DNA of 64,000 nt from Harmonia axyridis (lineage: Eukaryota > Arthropoda > Insecta > Coleoptera > Coccinellidae), in contig NC_059507.1 in NCBI RefSeq assembly GCF_914767665.1, positions 2,542,001-2,606,000 on the forward strand, given 5' to 3'. Below the pieces are notes generated by a model. That model saw only the letters and a list, made by a program, of their open reading frames with translations, was not told the origin of the DNA and searched no databases. How positions within the stretch are numbered: the first letter of the stretch is position 1; each line of letters begins with the position of its first letter. Below, piece after piece: positions 36,701 to 48,700 of the stretch. Position numbers and translations under genes: made by a program.

Positions 36701-39700
36701 ATTGAACAACCATGATGTCCAGGAGCTGTGGTTCCAACAAGACGGCGCAACATGTCCCACAGCTCGTGCCACACAATCGATTCATTGAAAGACACGTTTG
36801 GTGACCGCCTAATTTTACGTTTTGGACCTGTGAATTGGCCTCCAAGATCTTGTGATTTAACACCGCTAGACTACTTTCTGTGGGGCTAAGTAAAGTCATT
36901 GGTCAATGCGGATAAGCCACAAACCCTTGACCATTTGGAATACAACATTCGCCGTGTTATTGCCGATATACGGCCACAAATGTTGGAAAAAGTCATCGAA
37001 AATTGGACGTCCACATTGGACTACATCCGAGCCAGCCGTGGTGGTCATATGCCAGAAATCATATTTAAAATGTAATGCCACAAGATTATCTTGCGGATAA
37101 ATAAAATTCATGTCAGTCGAATAAGCCATCGTTGTTTTATTGCAATTTAAAGTTCTATAGCTCTAAAAAGAACACCTTTATAACGGAATGTTTCAAAAGC
37201 TTCACTTCGGTGAAGTACAGCAAAAAGTGAAAGGAATTTTGACGAGCAATAACGCTAGAGTTTTGAAATCAATACAGGACCCAATTCTACTCATCTGTCG
37301 CCAATAAAGATGTAATCTTACCCCTATAGGTGATCCACCAGCAAGAAAATGATGCCATTCATGTCCGTTAATTTTGTTGGTGTCCATCAAAATTCTGGCG
37401 CACATCAAAAATGCGAAATGGAGCTTATGCTTTTCGAAAAGACTTCTGCAAACATTCGTGAACAAGCTGAATGTGAAATGTTCGTTTATTATGTAGACTC
37501 TCTGGGATATGTCACCTGTGAAGTAATTATTAGGGATCAAGTTTTCAAACAATACCTAAAGTGAGGAAAATTAATTTCCATCAAATCCAGACCAAGACAA
37601 TCAAATAATTGAAATAATGAATTCTACTCACTCGATTTTTCAGTCACTGCCATACTGTTCATGAATATGGAGATGAACCATTCCAACGAGTATTGGTACA
37701 TTGGATCAACATTGGAAAGGTCAGCTAAGCAGAAGAACAGAATTTGTGCTCTGTTAGCCACAGGAATATATAGAGCTCTGGTGTTGTCAATATCGATTTG
37801 TGTGATTTCAGCTGCCTCCACTTTGTTCTGGAAAATAAGGTATTAATACATTTGTGAATACAATTCATTATCAATCAATTTTCATAAAAACATTCAAATC
37901 AATCAAATTCGTCTATTCTGGACGTCTACTCCTGACCAGGTTGACTGTAATTCTATTGTATCAAAGCAAATAACTTACTTTAATATCTTCACTTTTGACC
38001 TTCGAAGCTTCTAAAGTTATGATGAAATCCAAATCATCCAAGGGAGAACCTTCAGATATGCTCAATTTGTACAAAATTCTATCTTGAATTTCCTTCAACT
38101 CAGCCTTCATCTGAGCTGTGCCTACAACAATCTGTTGACGCTGTTCTTCAAGATCTGGTCTCTCTTGCATCACAACCAAGGCTAGAAGCTGATCTTGGAG
38201 GCCACTGGAATGGAACAAAGGTTAAACAATTCCATTCGTTTTTATACAGGGTGTCCTAAATAAGGCGATATTGAAAACTGAAATATAATTTTCAATTGCT
38301 TACCTTGGCACCAATGTGAAATTAACCAGCAGGATTTTAACAGCAATTTCTGGTGTGTAATGGGGATTTGGAAGTTTGGTTGTCATGAAAAGTCTAAAAT
38401 TTTGGTCGTAGGGGACGATTGTTTCTCCTAATTTCATGACCAACGTTCCACCTTGCTTGAAAACTTGTCTTAAGAGAACCGGATCTAGCGCAGGGTCCAG
38501 TTCTAACCCTATGTTCTCTATAAGAACTGGCTTTCCAAATCTCACAGCTGACTCCAATGTTCGTATTAGATTCTTATCCGATAGCTTCGCTATTGCCAAA
38601 CCGTTATTTTTTTCCTGGAAAAGTTGAATATCTTTGAGAGAATGATTTGATTTTGAAAGAAACTTAAGAACAAGAAATTTTCTTTTCTGGGATTTTTTAA
38701 CAGAACTTTTCTGGAAGGCTCATTTGTACTAGAGGTACTATACCCTAGCTGGCTAGGTCTCCGACTTTATCTCAAATGAATCAGAAGAGAAACTAGGGGT
38801 TGAATAATAAGTAACGGGTGTTTTTTTTTCGAGGTATATAACTTCAAGTTGACATTACTGTTCAAGATGGCGACCGCTTCAACAGCTGTCAAGTGATTTA
38901 TTCTCAGTTTGATTTGGCAATTCTTCATGAATAGACTCACACCTGAACAACGTTTGCAAATAGTGCCATTTTATTTCTAATATAATGGTTCTGTGCGGAA
39001 TACGTATCGCGCCCTACGTCCATTTTATTTTGTTTAGCGATGAAGCGCACTTCTGGTTGAATGGCTACGTTAACAAACAAAACTGCCGCATTTGGAGTGA
39101 AGCTAATCCTCAAGTGTATGTCGAAATAACGTTAAATCCAGAAAAACTGACTCTTTGGTGCGCTTTATGGGCTGGTGCAATCATTGGTCCGTACTCCTTC
39201 AAAAACGATGATGGCCAGAACGTTACAGTCAATGGTGATCGGTATAGAGCCATGATTACTAACTTTTTCATTCCTGAATTGAACAACCATGATGTACAGG
39301 AGCTGTGGTTCCAACAATAAGGCGCAACATGTTACACAGCTCGTGCCACAATCGATTTATTGAAAGACACGTTTGGTGACCGCCTAATTTCACGTTTTGG
39401 ACCTGTGAATTGGCCTCCAAGATCTTGTGATTTAACATCGCTAGACTACTTTCTGTGGGGCTATGTAAAGTCATTGGTCTATGCGGATAAGCCACAAACC
39501 CTTGACCATTTGGAAGACAACATTCGCCGTGTTATTGCCGATATACGGCCACAAATGTTGGAAAGTCATCGAAAATTGGACGTCCAGATTGGACTACATC
39601 CGAGCCTGCCATGGCGGTCATATGCCAGAAATCATATTTGAAATGTAATGCCACAAGATTATCTTGCGGATAAATAAAATTCATGTCAATCGAATAATCC

Positions 39701-42700
39701 ATCGTTGTTTTATTGCAATTTAAAGTTCTATAGCTCTAAAAAAAACACCCTTTACTATACCCTGGACGCCTAGGTCTTCGGTTTTCTCTCAAATGAATCA
39801 GAAGAGAAACTAAAGGTCAAATAATGAGTACTTCTGAAACTCCTATCGATTAGCTCTATTAAATTTAACACGTAATGAAAAGTTGATTTCACTTGAACGT
39901 TTTGGTGTAAGCTGTGGCTTTCATCCCTGACAAAACTTCAGATAACATAAATTTTGTATTCCTCACCATATTTTTGACCCATTTATTAGCCTGGCCTTGT
40001 GGATCGATGAAAAGTGGCCATCGCTTCGAACAGGACACCAAAACAGCATTCTCCGTCGATAAATAATCTCTTGGCAGCCCACTCAACTGCCACGATCTGA
40101 TCAGAACCGGTTCTCCCAGGGTAAGAACAGTATCATAGCTCTCTGAAGCGGGTATCTTTTTTTCTCCAACGAGTTTAATCCATTCCGAAAGAAGCCCCCT
40201 CCTATACTTATCCGTGAAAGGTGTTAGATACGCTATCGCTCCTGCACTCAGCAAGATATCTCCAGTGACATTAACTATGCTCTTTTCTATATTGTCGATG
40301 GTGTCGATCCAGCGTTCTCTCTCATCTCCTAGGCCAGTCAAGAGTCTGACGGCTCGATTCATTCTCTCCTCGCAAAGACCAATGCTTTGCTCCTTTTCTT
40401 CTTTGAAAGCAATCTTATCTTCCAGTTGCTTCTGTAGTACTGCTAAGCCGTCCATGACTTCCTTCATTTTCGCCTTAGCTATCGCTAAAGCTGCCATTGT
40501 TTTCGCCAGGTCCACTTCTGCTTGTTTGAGAGCTGCCTTTTTGGGTGCAACGCTTTTGTTCACAAAATAAAATTTGTACATTGCGTGCACCCACATACAG
40601 AGCGATGTACAAGCTTTGGAGATCTGAAACAATATTACTGTGAATAACCAGTCCAGTCTCTAGGTGGTTATTGTTTTCTTACCTTTGCAATTTTTTCAGG
40701 TTGAAAACCTTCATCGTTTACATATCTGGTAAGTTTCTCTATCATCTCCTCTGTTATCGAATCTTTATCGAAATTCATAAGAGAAGATAGGAAGGCACCA
40801 GGATCTGACAGCATTTGTCTGCCAGGCTCCCAATAATCCAAAACCTTCTCACCAATTTTCGAGCCTGCAACCTTGAAAGAAGTTCAAATGTGGGTAATTA
40901 AAAATTTGATTGAATTCATTCATTTCTACCTTGATTGGTTTAATGTTCTTCACTATACAAATAGATTCGATAACGTAGACCACACCACCTGGAGGTCTCT
41001 TCATGGCTCTCACTTCAGTGATATCGTTCTTGTTTAGTTGTTTCAAACTCTCTTCAGCGGCTGCTAAAGCTGGCATTGCTTCGGCTGAAAAAAAAGTATC
41101 GCGTCTGTGTTTTTGACTTCTAAAATCGGTATAATATCAATGATTTTACCTAGATCTCGTTTGGCATCTTCTGCTATTTCTTCAGTCGCCATAGCTTTCT
41201 TGGTTGCTTCGAATTCTTCTTTTTCCACGAGCACTTTCGTTTCTTCAGCTACTTTCTATAGTGAAGAAGATAAGTCACTGTTAAATACTTATTTGTGATG
41301 AATTGAATATGTATGGAAACGTCAGTTACCGTATCTTCCGCTATTTTTTCTATCATTATATTGGCGTCTATTGCAGCTTCCTCTAGAGCTGGTTTCATTA
41401 TTGTCAAATTTTCCTGCAAGACCTTGATTTCCTCGGACGTATTTTGTAATTTCTCCAAACCTTGATTCAGCATTGATCAGCGAAAAGGCAGAATGTTAAT
41501 GTAGATATAATTACCTATTCTGAGACGTGAGGTTCCTTCAAGAAGGGAGCTCTTTTTCACGTTTATGAGATTGGAATAACTTGAGAGTAGTTCCAGGTAA
41601 GAAGTAGGAGTAACATAGTTATGTCTTGAAAGTTCTTGTCGATAAAGCTCGCTTGCGTCTACCACACTCGCATGCATGAATTGACATACAACAACAATAC
41701 CTTGTAGCACCTCTTCAGAACAGTCAAGTTCTGGAATGTCGTCCAAAAATTGAAGAGCTACAGACTGAAATAAAAAGTTAAAACTGTAGATATTTTTTCT
41801 TCATACAATGCGATCTACACTACGCAAAAAAATTAACGCATATTCTGAAAATCTCAATTTTAATGAAAGTTAACTCTGAGTTGGATTCCTAAGTCATTTA
41901 GAGTAGCTGGATGATTTTATGAACTTCTCAGCCTTCTATTGAGGTTGTACCAAACCTGCTCAATCGGATTGAGATCTGGACTTCTTGCTGGCCATTCCAT
42001 TCGAGAGACTTCAACCACTTCAAGGTACTCCTGAACGATGCGCGCACGATGGGGTCTGGCATTATCGTCCATAAAAATGAAATGTCCACCAATGTATGGG
42101 GCAAATGGCACTACATGCTCTTCAAGAATGTTCTTTATATACCTATCAGCATTCATAGCTCCATTATCAACGACCACTAGGTCTGTGCGAGCAGTCAAAG
42201 ATATTCCACCCCACACTATAATCGATCCTCCCCCGAAACCAGTAGTATTAAGAAAATTGCACTAAGCATATCTTTCATGTGGACGTCTGTATACAAGGGA
42301 ACGTCGATCACAATGGTAGAGGCAGAATCTAGACTCATCTGTGAAGAGAACTCTATCCCAATCAGCCTCTTCCCAATGGATATGCTCTCTCGCAAAATCC
42401 AAACGCGCCCTTCGATGGGCTGGGATAAGAGCTGGGCCTCTTGCCGCGACACGAGGGCTTAAATCATTTTCTCTGAAGCGATTTCTTATTGTCTGAGTGC
42501 TAATTTGCACCCCATGAGTTTGCTCAAGCTGATTTTGAAGGAGGCGAGCGGTTGCAAACCGTTGTCTCAACGAAGAAACTCTCAAGTAACGTTCTTGAAT
42601 GGCAGTTGTTACCCGTGGTCTACCCTTTCCTGGTCTTCGGACATTCATACCTGTCTCCCTGAATCGCTGCAACATTCTGGACACACTTGTATGGGAAACT

Positions 42701-45700
42701 CCAAACCTTTCTGCAATTCTTGTGTATGTTCACCCTTCTTCTCGCAAAACTACCGCTTGGGCACATTCCTCTTGGGTCAAATTGCATGTTTCGCGTTGCA
42801 TAGCGATCGAGTGTAGAAAATCAAACGAAAGAAAAACTATTGATCACTAGAATTGATCGAGAACAACTGATTTCAGAATGGAGCCAATACATTCAAAGTC
42901 TGATAATCTCATCTTTTTTTATTCCTGCTGGGAAAAAACATCTGTATTGAAGAAAAACGTTGAAAGTGGATAACATATGCATGCATAATTCTGATAAAAA
43001 TAATTATCATTGAGAACACCTTCAGTTATAGAATAAATTTGAGATTTCCATAATGTGCGTTAATTTTTTTGCGCAGTGTATAATGGCGTCATTGATATTG
43101 AATAGTGCATCTCTAATGGTGGGATCCTTTTAATATTTGGATTATATCCATGAAATTTTCATGATATTGACTTTTTACATCCAAACTTTGATAATTTAAT
43201 TGGTACTCACTTGTAACGCAGAATCCGGCCAAGCACTGAACCAATCGATAGTGCAATTGTTGACAAGGGCTGGAAATTGTCTTAAACGAGCTCTAAAAAT
43301 TTCTCCGATTGGACTGAAAATAACAGATTGCAATTAGATAGAAGAGAACAAAGAAGGTTGCCGAGAACAAAGAGAAAATACCGGAGACGAATTACAAATT
43401 CGCCTTCTGGAATTGCTTCATTATCTCCAATCTGCCCGTGCTCACCTCATAGTAATGACGGTGTGAAGATTGGATCTGACCTGTTTCTGATAAACCGAAA
43501 ACAAATTCGATTTTGTCGCTGTCATTCCCATCTCCTGGAGAATTCCCTTCATGTTTTGGTAAATCAAATCCATCTCGTCCGGTTGATATATGTTTGGTAC
43601 GTCTCCGGAATTCAGTATATTGTTCAAGTCTTCCAAGAATGTTTCCGATTTTATCTGCAGAATTTCAAAAAGATACGAGATTGATTGGAAGATTAACAAT
43701 TCTATTGAGAGATGAAGATTCAACAGGAAAAACGAGGATGAAATTTAAATTAGTATATTCATTCAAATGAAGTTTTAAAGAAGACACCAATCAGAGCTCC
43801 TTGGATGCTTCTTGGACCACGTCCAAATTCAGCATACCACTTTGTTGTTAATGCTGAGTACTTTGACTGGAGCTAGGACAGCTCCAAGTCAAAGTACTCA
43901 GCATGAATAAGCAAGGACGTGATTCTTACTTCACTTGTTAATAGAGCAAAATTTGACTAACTGTAATCAAGCCATGGCTTTGCCTTCAGAGTATTGAAAT
44001 GTGAAAACCACTGATTTCAAAATTTCCCTGAATCTATATTTCCGTGGAATTGGGATGATATCGATTTCCCACAAACAATTCCATGAAAATAGAATCTATT
44101 GGATTAACCTTAGTGAGATCCTGTTTGATGAAATTAAGGGACGTTTCATGGAATTTCTCATATGGTGGATACCTACAGGTTGCTTTGATATTGATGCAAA
44201 TTATTCAAGGAAGTGGTAGTTCCTTTTATTTTTACTGTTCCCTCACATCAATGAGCAGAAGTTAAAAGAAATAGAAATACCGACATATTTTTTGTTGCAA
44301 TGATGCAATATCAATTTGGGGAATTTGTATCAAGGGAAATACAATATTGATGTTATTTTTCATTTGTATTCAGTGTAGGTTTTGGTATTTTGTACACATG
44401 TTGAGGAAAAATGTTCGAATAAAAAATTATTGGTAGGAATAATTCAATACCTGTGTGTCGGAGAATAGGAATACTGTTTCTACGCGGTGCAAGCCAGCTT
44501 TGAGCATCAACTGTTTAATATCATCTCTCCATTCGGTTGGACCATACACTTTACTGAGTTCTATTTGGAAACGATAAAACTCTGCCATGAAGGTAGCTAG
44601 ACGCGTCAAACTTTGCCTCCCTGAAATATTGGATCGTTGCTTGAAAAACTTCAAATTTATAAATATACATATATCTACGGGGTGTCCTTTGATTGAAGAT
44701 AAAACTAAAGAGGTATGGTTTCAACTTACCGGAGCCACCCATTCCTAGTAATAGGGCGTTCCCCATGGGCTGACGTATGATTCTTGAAATTCTACATACA
44801 TGGGCAATGGCATCAAGGAAGAGGACAAGTCTCATTGGTCTTGTACTTTGATTATTGTACTCCGTGAGGTAATAGTCCAATACGTCTGATAACTATGGAA
44901 TGATCATGTAAATTGCATTGAAATTGTCATGAAGAAGAAAAAAATGGCCAGCAAGATCAGTGGATTTATTGGCATAGTCTATACAGAGGAAATGCCTAGA
45001 TCTACATCGTTTGAAGGTGATGTGCCTGTATTGTATGGTTCACCATAAATAATAGGCTATTCATTCCCTGAGACCACTAGTCCTCGAATTCTTCAATACT
45101 GCTTTATGCTTTGAAACTCCTCATCTAATCTCTTACTAGTAAAGAACCTGAAGTATTTCTCATAAACAAGATTTCGACTTACTTTCTCTCTATCAGTTAT
45201 TTGCTTGTACTGCTTCACATCTGCCTGGGGGTCTAAGAAATCTCCGAAGAGTATCGTACTTGTTCCTAAAGCTTCTTCAGGGTCCAGTTTAAAGTTCTCC
45301 AGTATGGTGTTCGACAATAAAACGTTGAACCAGGTGCGATCTTCATCGTTAACAAGGCGATCTGAGAAGACCCTCAAACATTCGTGATACCACAAACGAA
45401 CCACTTCGCTTATATCCTAAGAAATATTTGCTGTCGGTTAGTTTGTCCAAAGTTCAACCCAGTCGAATTTTTATTTTTGATAATCTGCTAGAATTTTCCG
45501 TAGTTCTGATGATGTGATCAACGAGGAATTTTGCATCGAAATTGAAATTGTTATTGATTGGGTAGATAGTACTAAACTTTCATGTTCGTATGTTAATAAC
45601 AGGTGTTTTTTTTTCGAGGTATACAACTTTAAGTTGACATTACTGTTCAAAATGGCGACCGATTTAACAGCTGTCAAGTGATTTATTCTCAGTTTGGTTT

Positions 45701-48700
45701 GGCAATTCATCATGAATAGACTCACGCCTGAACAACGCTTGCAAATAGTAGAATTTTATTTCGAAAATAATGGTTCTGTGCGGAATACGTATCGCGCACT
45801 ACGTCCATTTTATTTTGTTTAGCGATGAAGTGCACTTCTGGTTGAATGGCTACCTCAACAAACAAAACTGCCGCATTTGGAGTGAAGGTAATCCTCAAGT
45901 GTATGTCGAAACACCGTTACGTCCAGAAAAACTGACTGTTTGGTGCGCTTTATGGGCTGGTGGAATCATTCGTCCGTACTTCTTCAAAAACGATGATGGC
46001 CAGAACGTTACAGTCAATGGTGATCGGTATAGAGCCATGATTACTAACTTTTTCATTCCTGAATTGAACAACCATGATGTCCAGGAGCTGTGGTTCCAAC
46101 AAGACGGCGCAATATGTCACACAGCTCGTGCCACAATCGATTTATTGAAAGACACGTTTCGTAACCGCCTAATTTCACGTTTAGGACCTGTGAATTGGCC
46201 ACCAAGATCTTGTGATTTAACACCGCTAGACTACTTTCTGTAGGACTATGTGAAGTCATTGTTCTATGCGGATAAGCCACAAACCCTTGACCATTTGAAA
46301 GACAACATTCGCCGTGTTATTGCCGATATACGTCCACTAATGTTGGAAAAAGTCATCGAAAATTGGACGTCCAGATTGGACTACATCCGAGCCAGTCGTG
46401 GCGGTCATATGCCAGAAATCATATTTAAAATGTAAGGCCACAAGATTATCTTGCGGATGAATAAAATTCATGTCAATCGAATAATACATCGTTGTTTTAT
46501 TGCAATTTAAAGTTCTATAGATCTAAAAAAACACCCTTTGCTACTGAATCCTACTTGTTACGTGGATAAAGGTATAAACATATTATCTCGAAATGTAAAG
46601 AGTTGGAACTCATGTTTGCAAGAAATTCGTCCTTATTTTCTTCATTACTGTCTACCCTATCAGTCAGTTACTACTCTTAGGAACCCTGTATATCTCGCTT
46701 TCAGCAAGACAATCACAAAATCAGCTGAAACTGAGCCTTCGTCTACATAACCATTCCAACTACTAATAGATGTTCTCATTCAAATGTCAATTCATGGTTT
46801 TCTGAATAATTGCGTAAAAAGCATCAGATAGGCTGTCAACTCGAATAGAGTTATTTCGATCGATTCGCCTAAGGAAATACAATGACATTTCAATAGGAGA
46901 CTATCATACATGACGTGCCTATTAATAATTCAAGACAGACTGCTTACCTCAACCACCTCCGGCTCGAACATCAGTAATCCTTGGAAAACTTTGCTGAGGT
47001 CTCTCAGGTTGAACGTATAATGCGTCTTGGCTGGTGTGGGCAGCAGTTCCTTCAATATTGTCGAATAAACATACATGGATGACACGAGAATTGCCTCGAA
47101 GTAGTCGCTCTGTTCAGGCGTTCGATCCAGCCAGAATTTCAATATAGTGCCGAATATATTGCGCTGGAAGTGGAAGTGACAGCAACTTGAAAGTTAGATT
47201 GCAAAAGACAATGTATATTTTACGTTGTTACTATTATTTCCTCTATCTCATAAGATATCTGAAACCATTTAAAAAAATTCGAGAAGAGAAGCATTCGAGC
47301 TTTTGTTCATTCATGTACATATTCCACCCTTTTGAAGACCAACAAACTGTATATAGGTGTATATGAGGTTCTGTTTGTATGATCCTCGTAAAATTGGGCT
47401 TGATATTTTCGATTTTCCGTTTGAATACATCACATGAATTTTCAGTTTTATTAATGAGCGCGAAAACGACGTTTTTCAGTTTTTACAAAGCTGGAAATAT
47501 CTGTGAACAAAGCTCTTTCATTTCATGTTTTCTGCCCAGTTCACATCCTGTCGACCTTTTATGAAGCGAATTGATTTTTATCCTACTCGTTTCATTTTAA
47601 TACTCTCCAATAAATGAATTACATATAGGTTAGGTACACTCAAAATATTACAGCGGGATTTAAAATGATTGACCTTTTTTAATATCGGTTCTTCTGCTAT
47701 GAATCCCATCATCGAGAAAATACGGTTTTATGAATGAATATTCACTTTCAAGATTGATCTATGCTAATTTTCTCAATAAAAATATCAACAATTAAATAAA
47801 ACGCAGGTTACTACTGAAACTTTTCAAATTAAACACATTGAAAATGTTTTAATGTGATTTCCGACTTGGCATTATTGTGTTTCTCACCTTACTGAAATCC
47901 TCCATCTCCAAAAAGGCAATGAAATGAAAATGACGTAACAATCGAGCAGTGACAGGGTTTCTACCCCCTCCAGGGGGTCCCATTGATGTGGCAAAATTTA
48001 CGTCAATTATTTTTCGGAATTCGCCTATATTCCTTCTATCGTACCATCCTTAAAAAAACAAAAAAATCATCACATTTGGTGATCCTATGTATATGACCTA
48101 AATTACTGAGGGAGTCCAAAAGTTGCTAAATCTAAAATAATGAAGATACAAAAAAGTCAGAGGCGTATTTTTTCTCAATATTGCTCACTGTGATGGCCAC
48201 TGAGACGCCACTGGACCTAATAATTTCAATCATGTTAGGACTAAATAAGCGCCTTATCATTTCAAATAACTGTCCCAAGATTGAACCAAATTGGCTCAAG
48301 AATATTTATTATAGTCTATAAAAACTCTTTTTCAAAGGACCTAATCTGGAGTAGTTAGGAAACACCCTGTGTCTAATGGAAGGTTATATTTTTCTCACCA
48401 CCAAAATCCATCCACTGTCTTATGAGTTCTATTGGAGGTTGCGCTCCATAAACCTCAAGAGCTGGCATATTGAAATCGTCTATAAAAAAGATCTGTCTTT
48501 TCAAAACTGGAGGACCGAATACTCCTTTTCTTCTTCTGTCTAATTTCGAATCGATGAGATCCTTGAAAGAAGAAAATTTAATTCGAAAAACGCTCTAAAT
48601 GACACACCACGATTCATTATTTCCTCGTAAAATACTCAAATAAATTTAAAAAGCAGTTAACAAAATGAGAAAAAAAGATAAGATTTTGGTGGACTTGAAC

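Noticed and set aside
37516..37552. Dynein exon beginning further upstream at TTTAG (MFENLIPNNYFTG...)
   Set aside because: Using that acceptor breaks the phase set by the preceding exon and gives an immediate stop. The CACAG acceptor at 37516-37517 keeps phase and matches the family.
40214..40570. 118-codon plus-strand frame
   Set aside because: Antisense shadow of the largest dynein exon (39967-40623), which has clear family motifs on the other strand.
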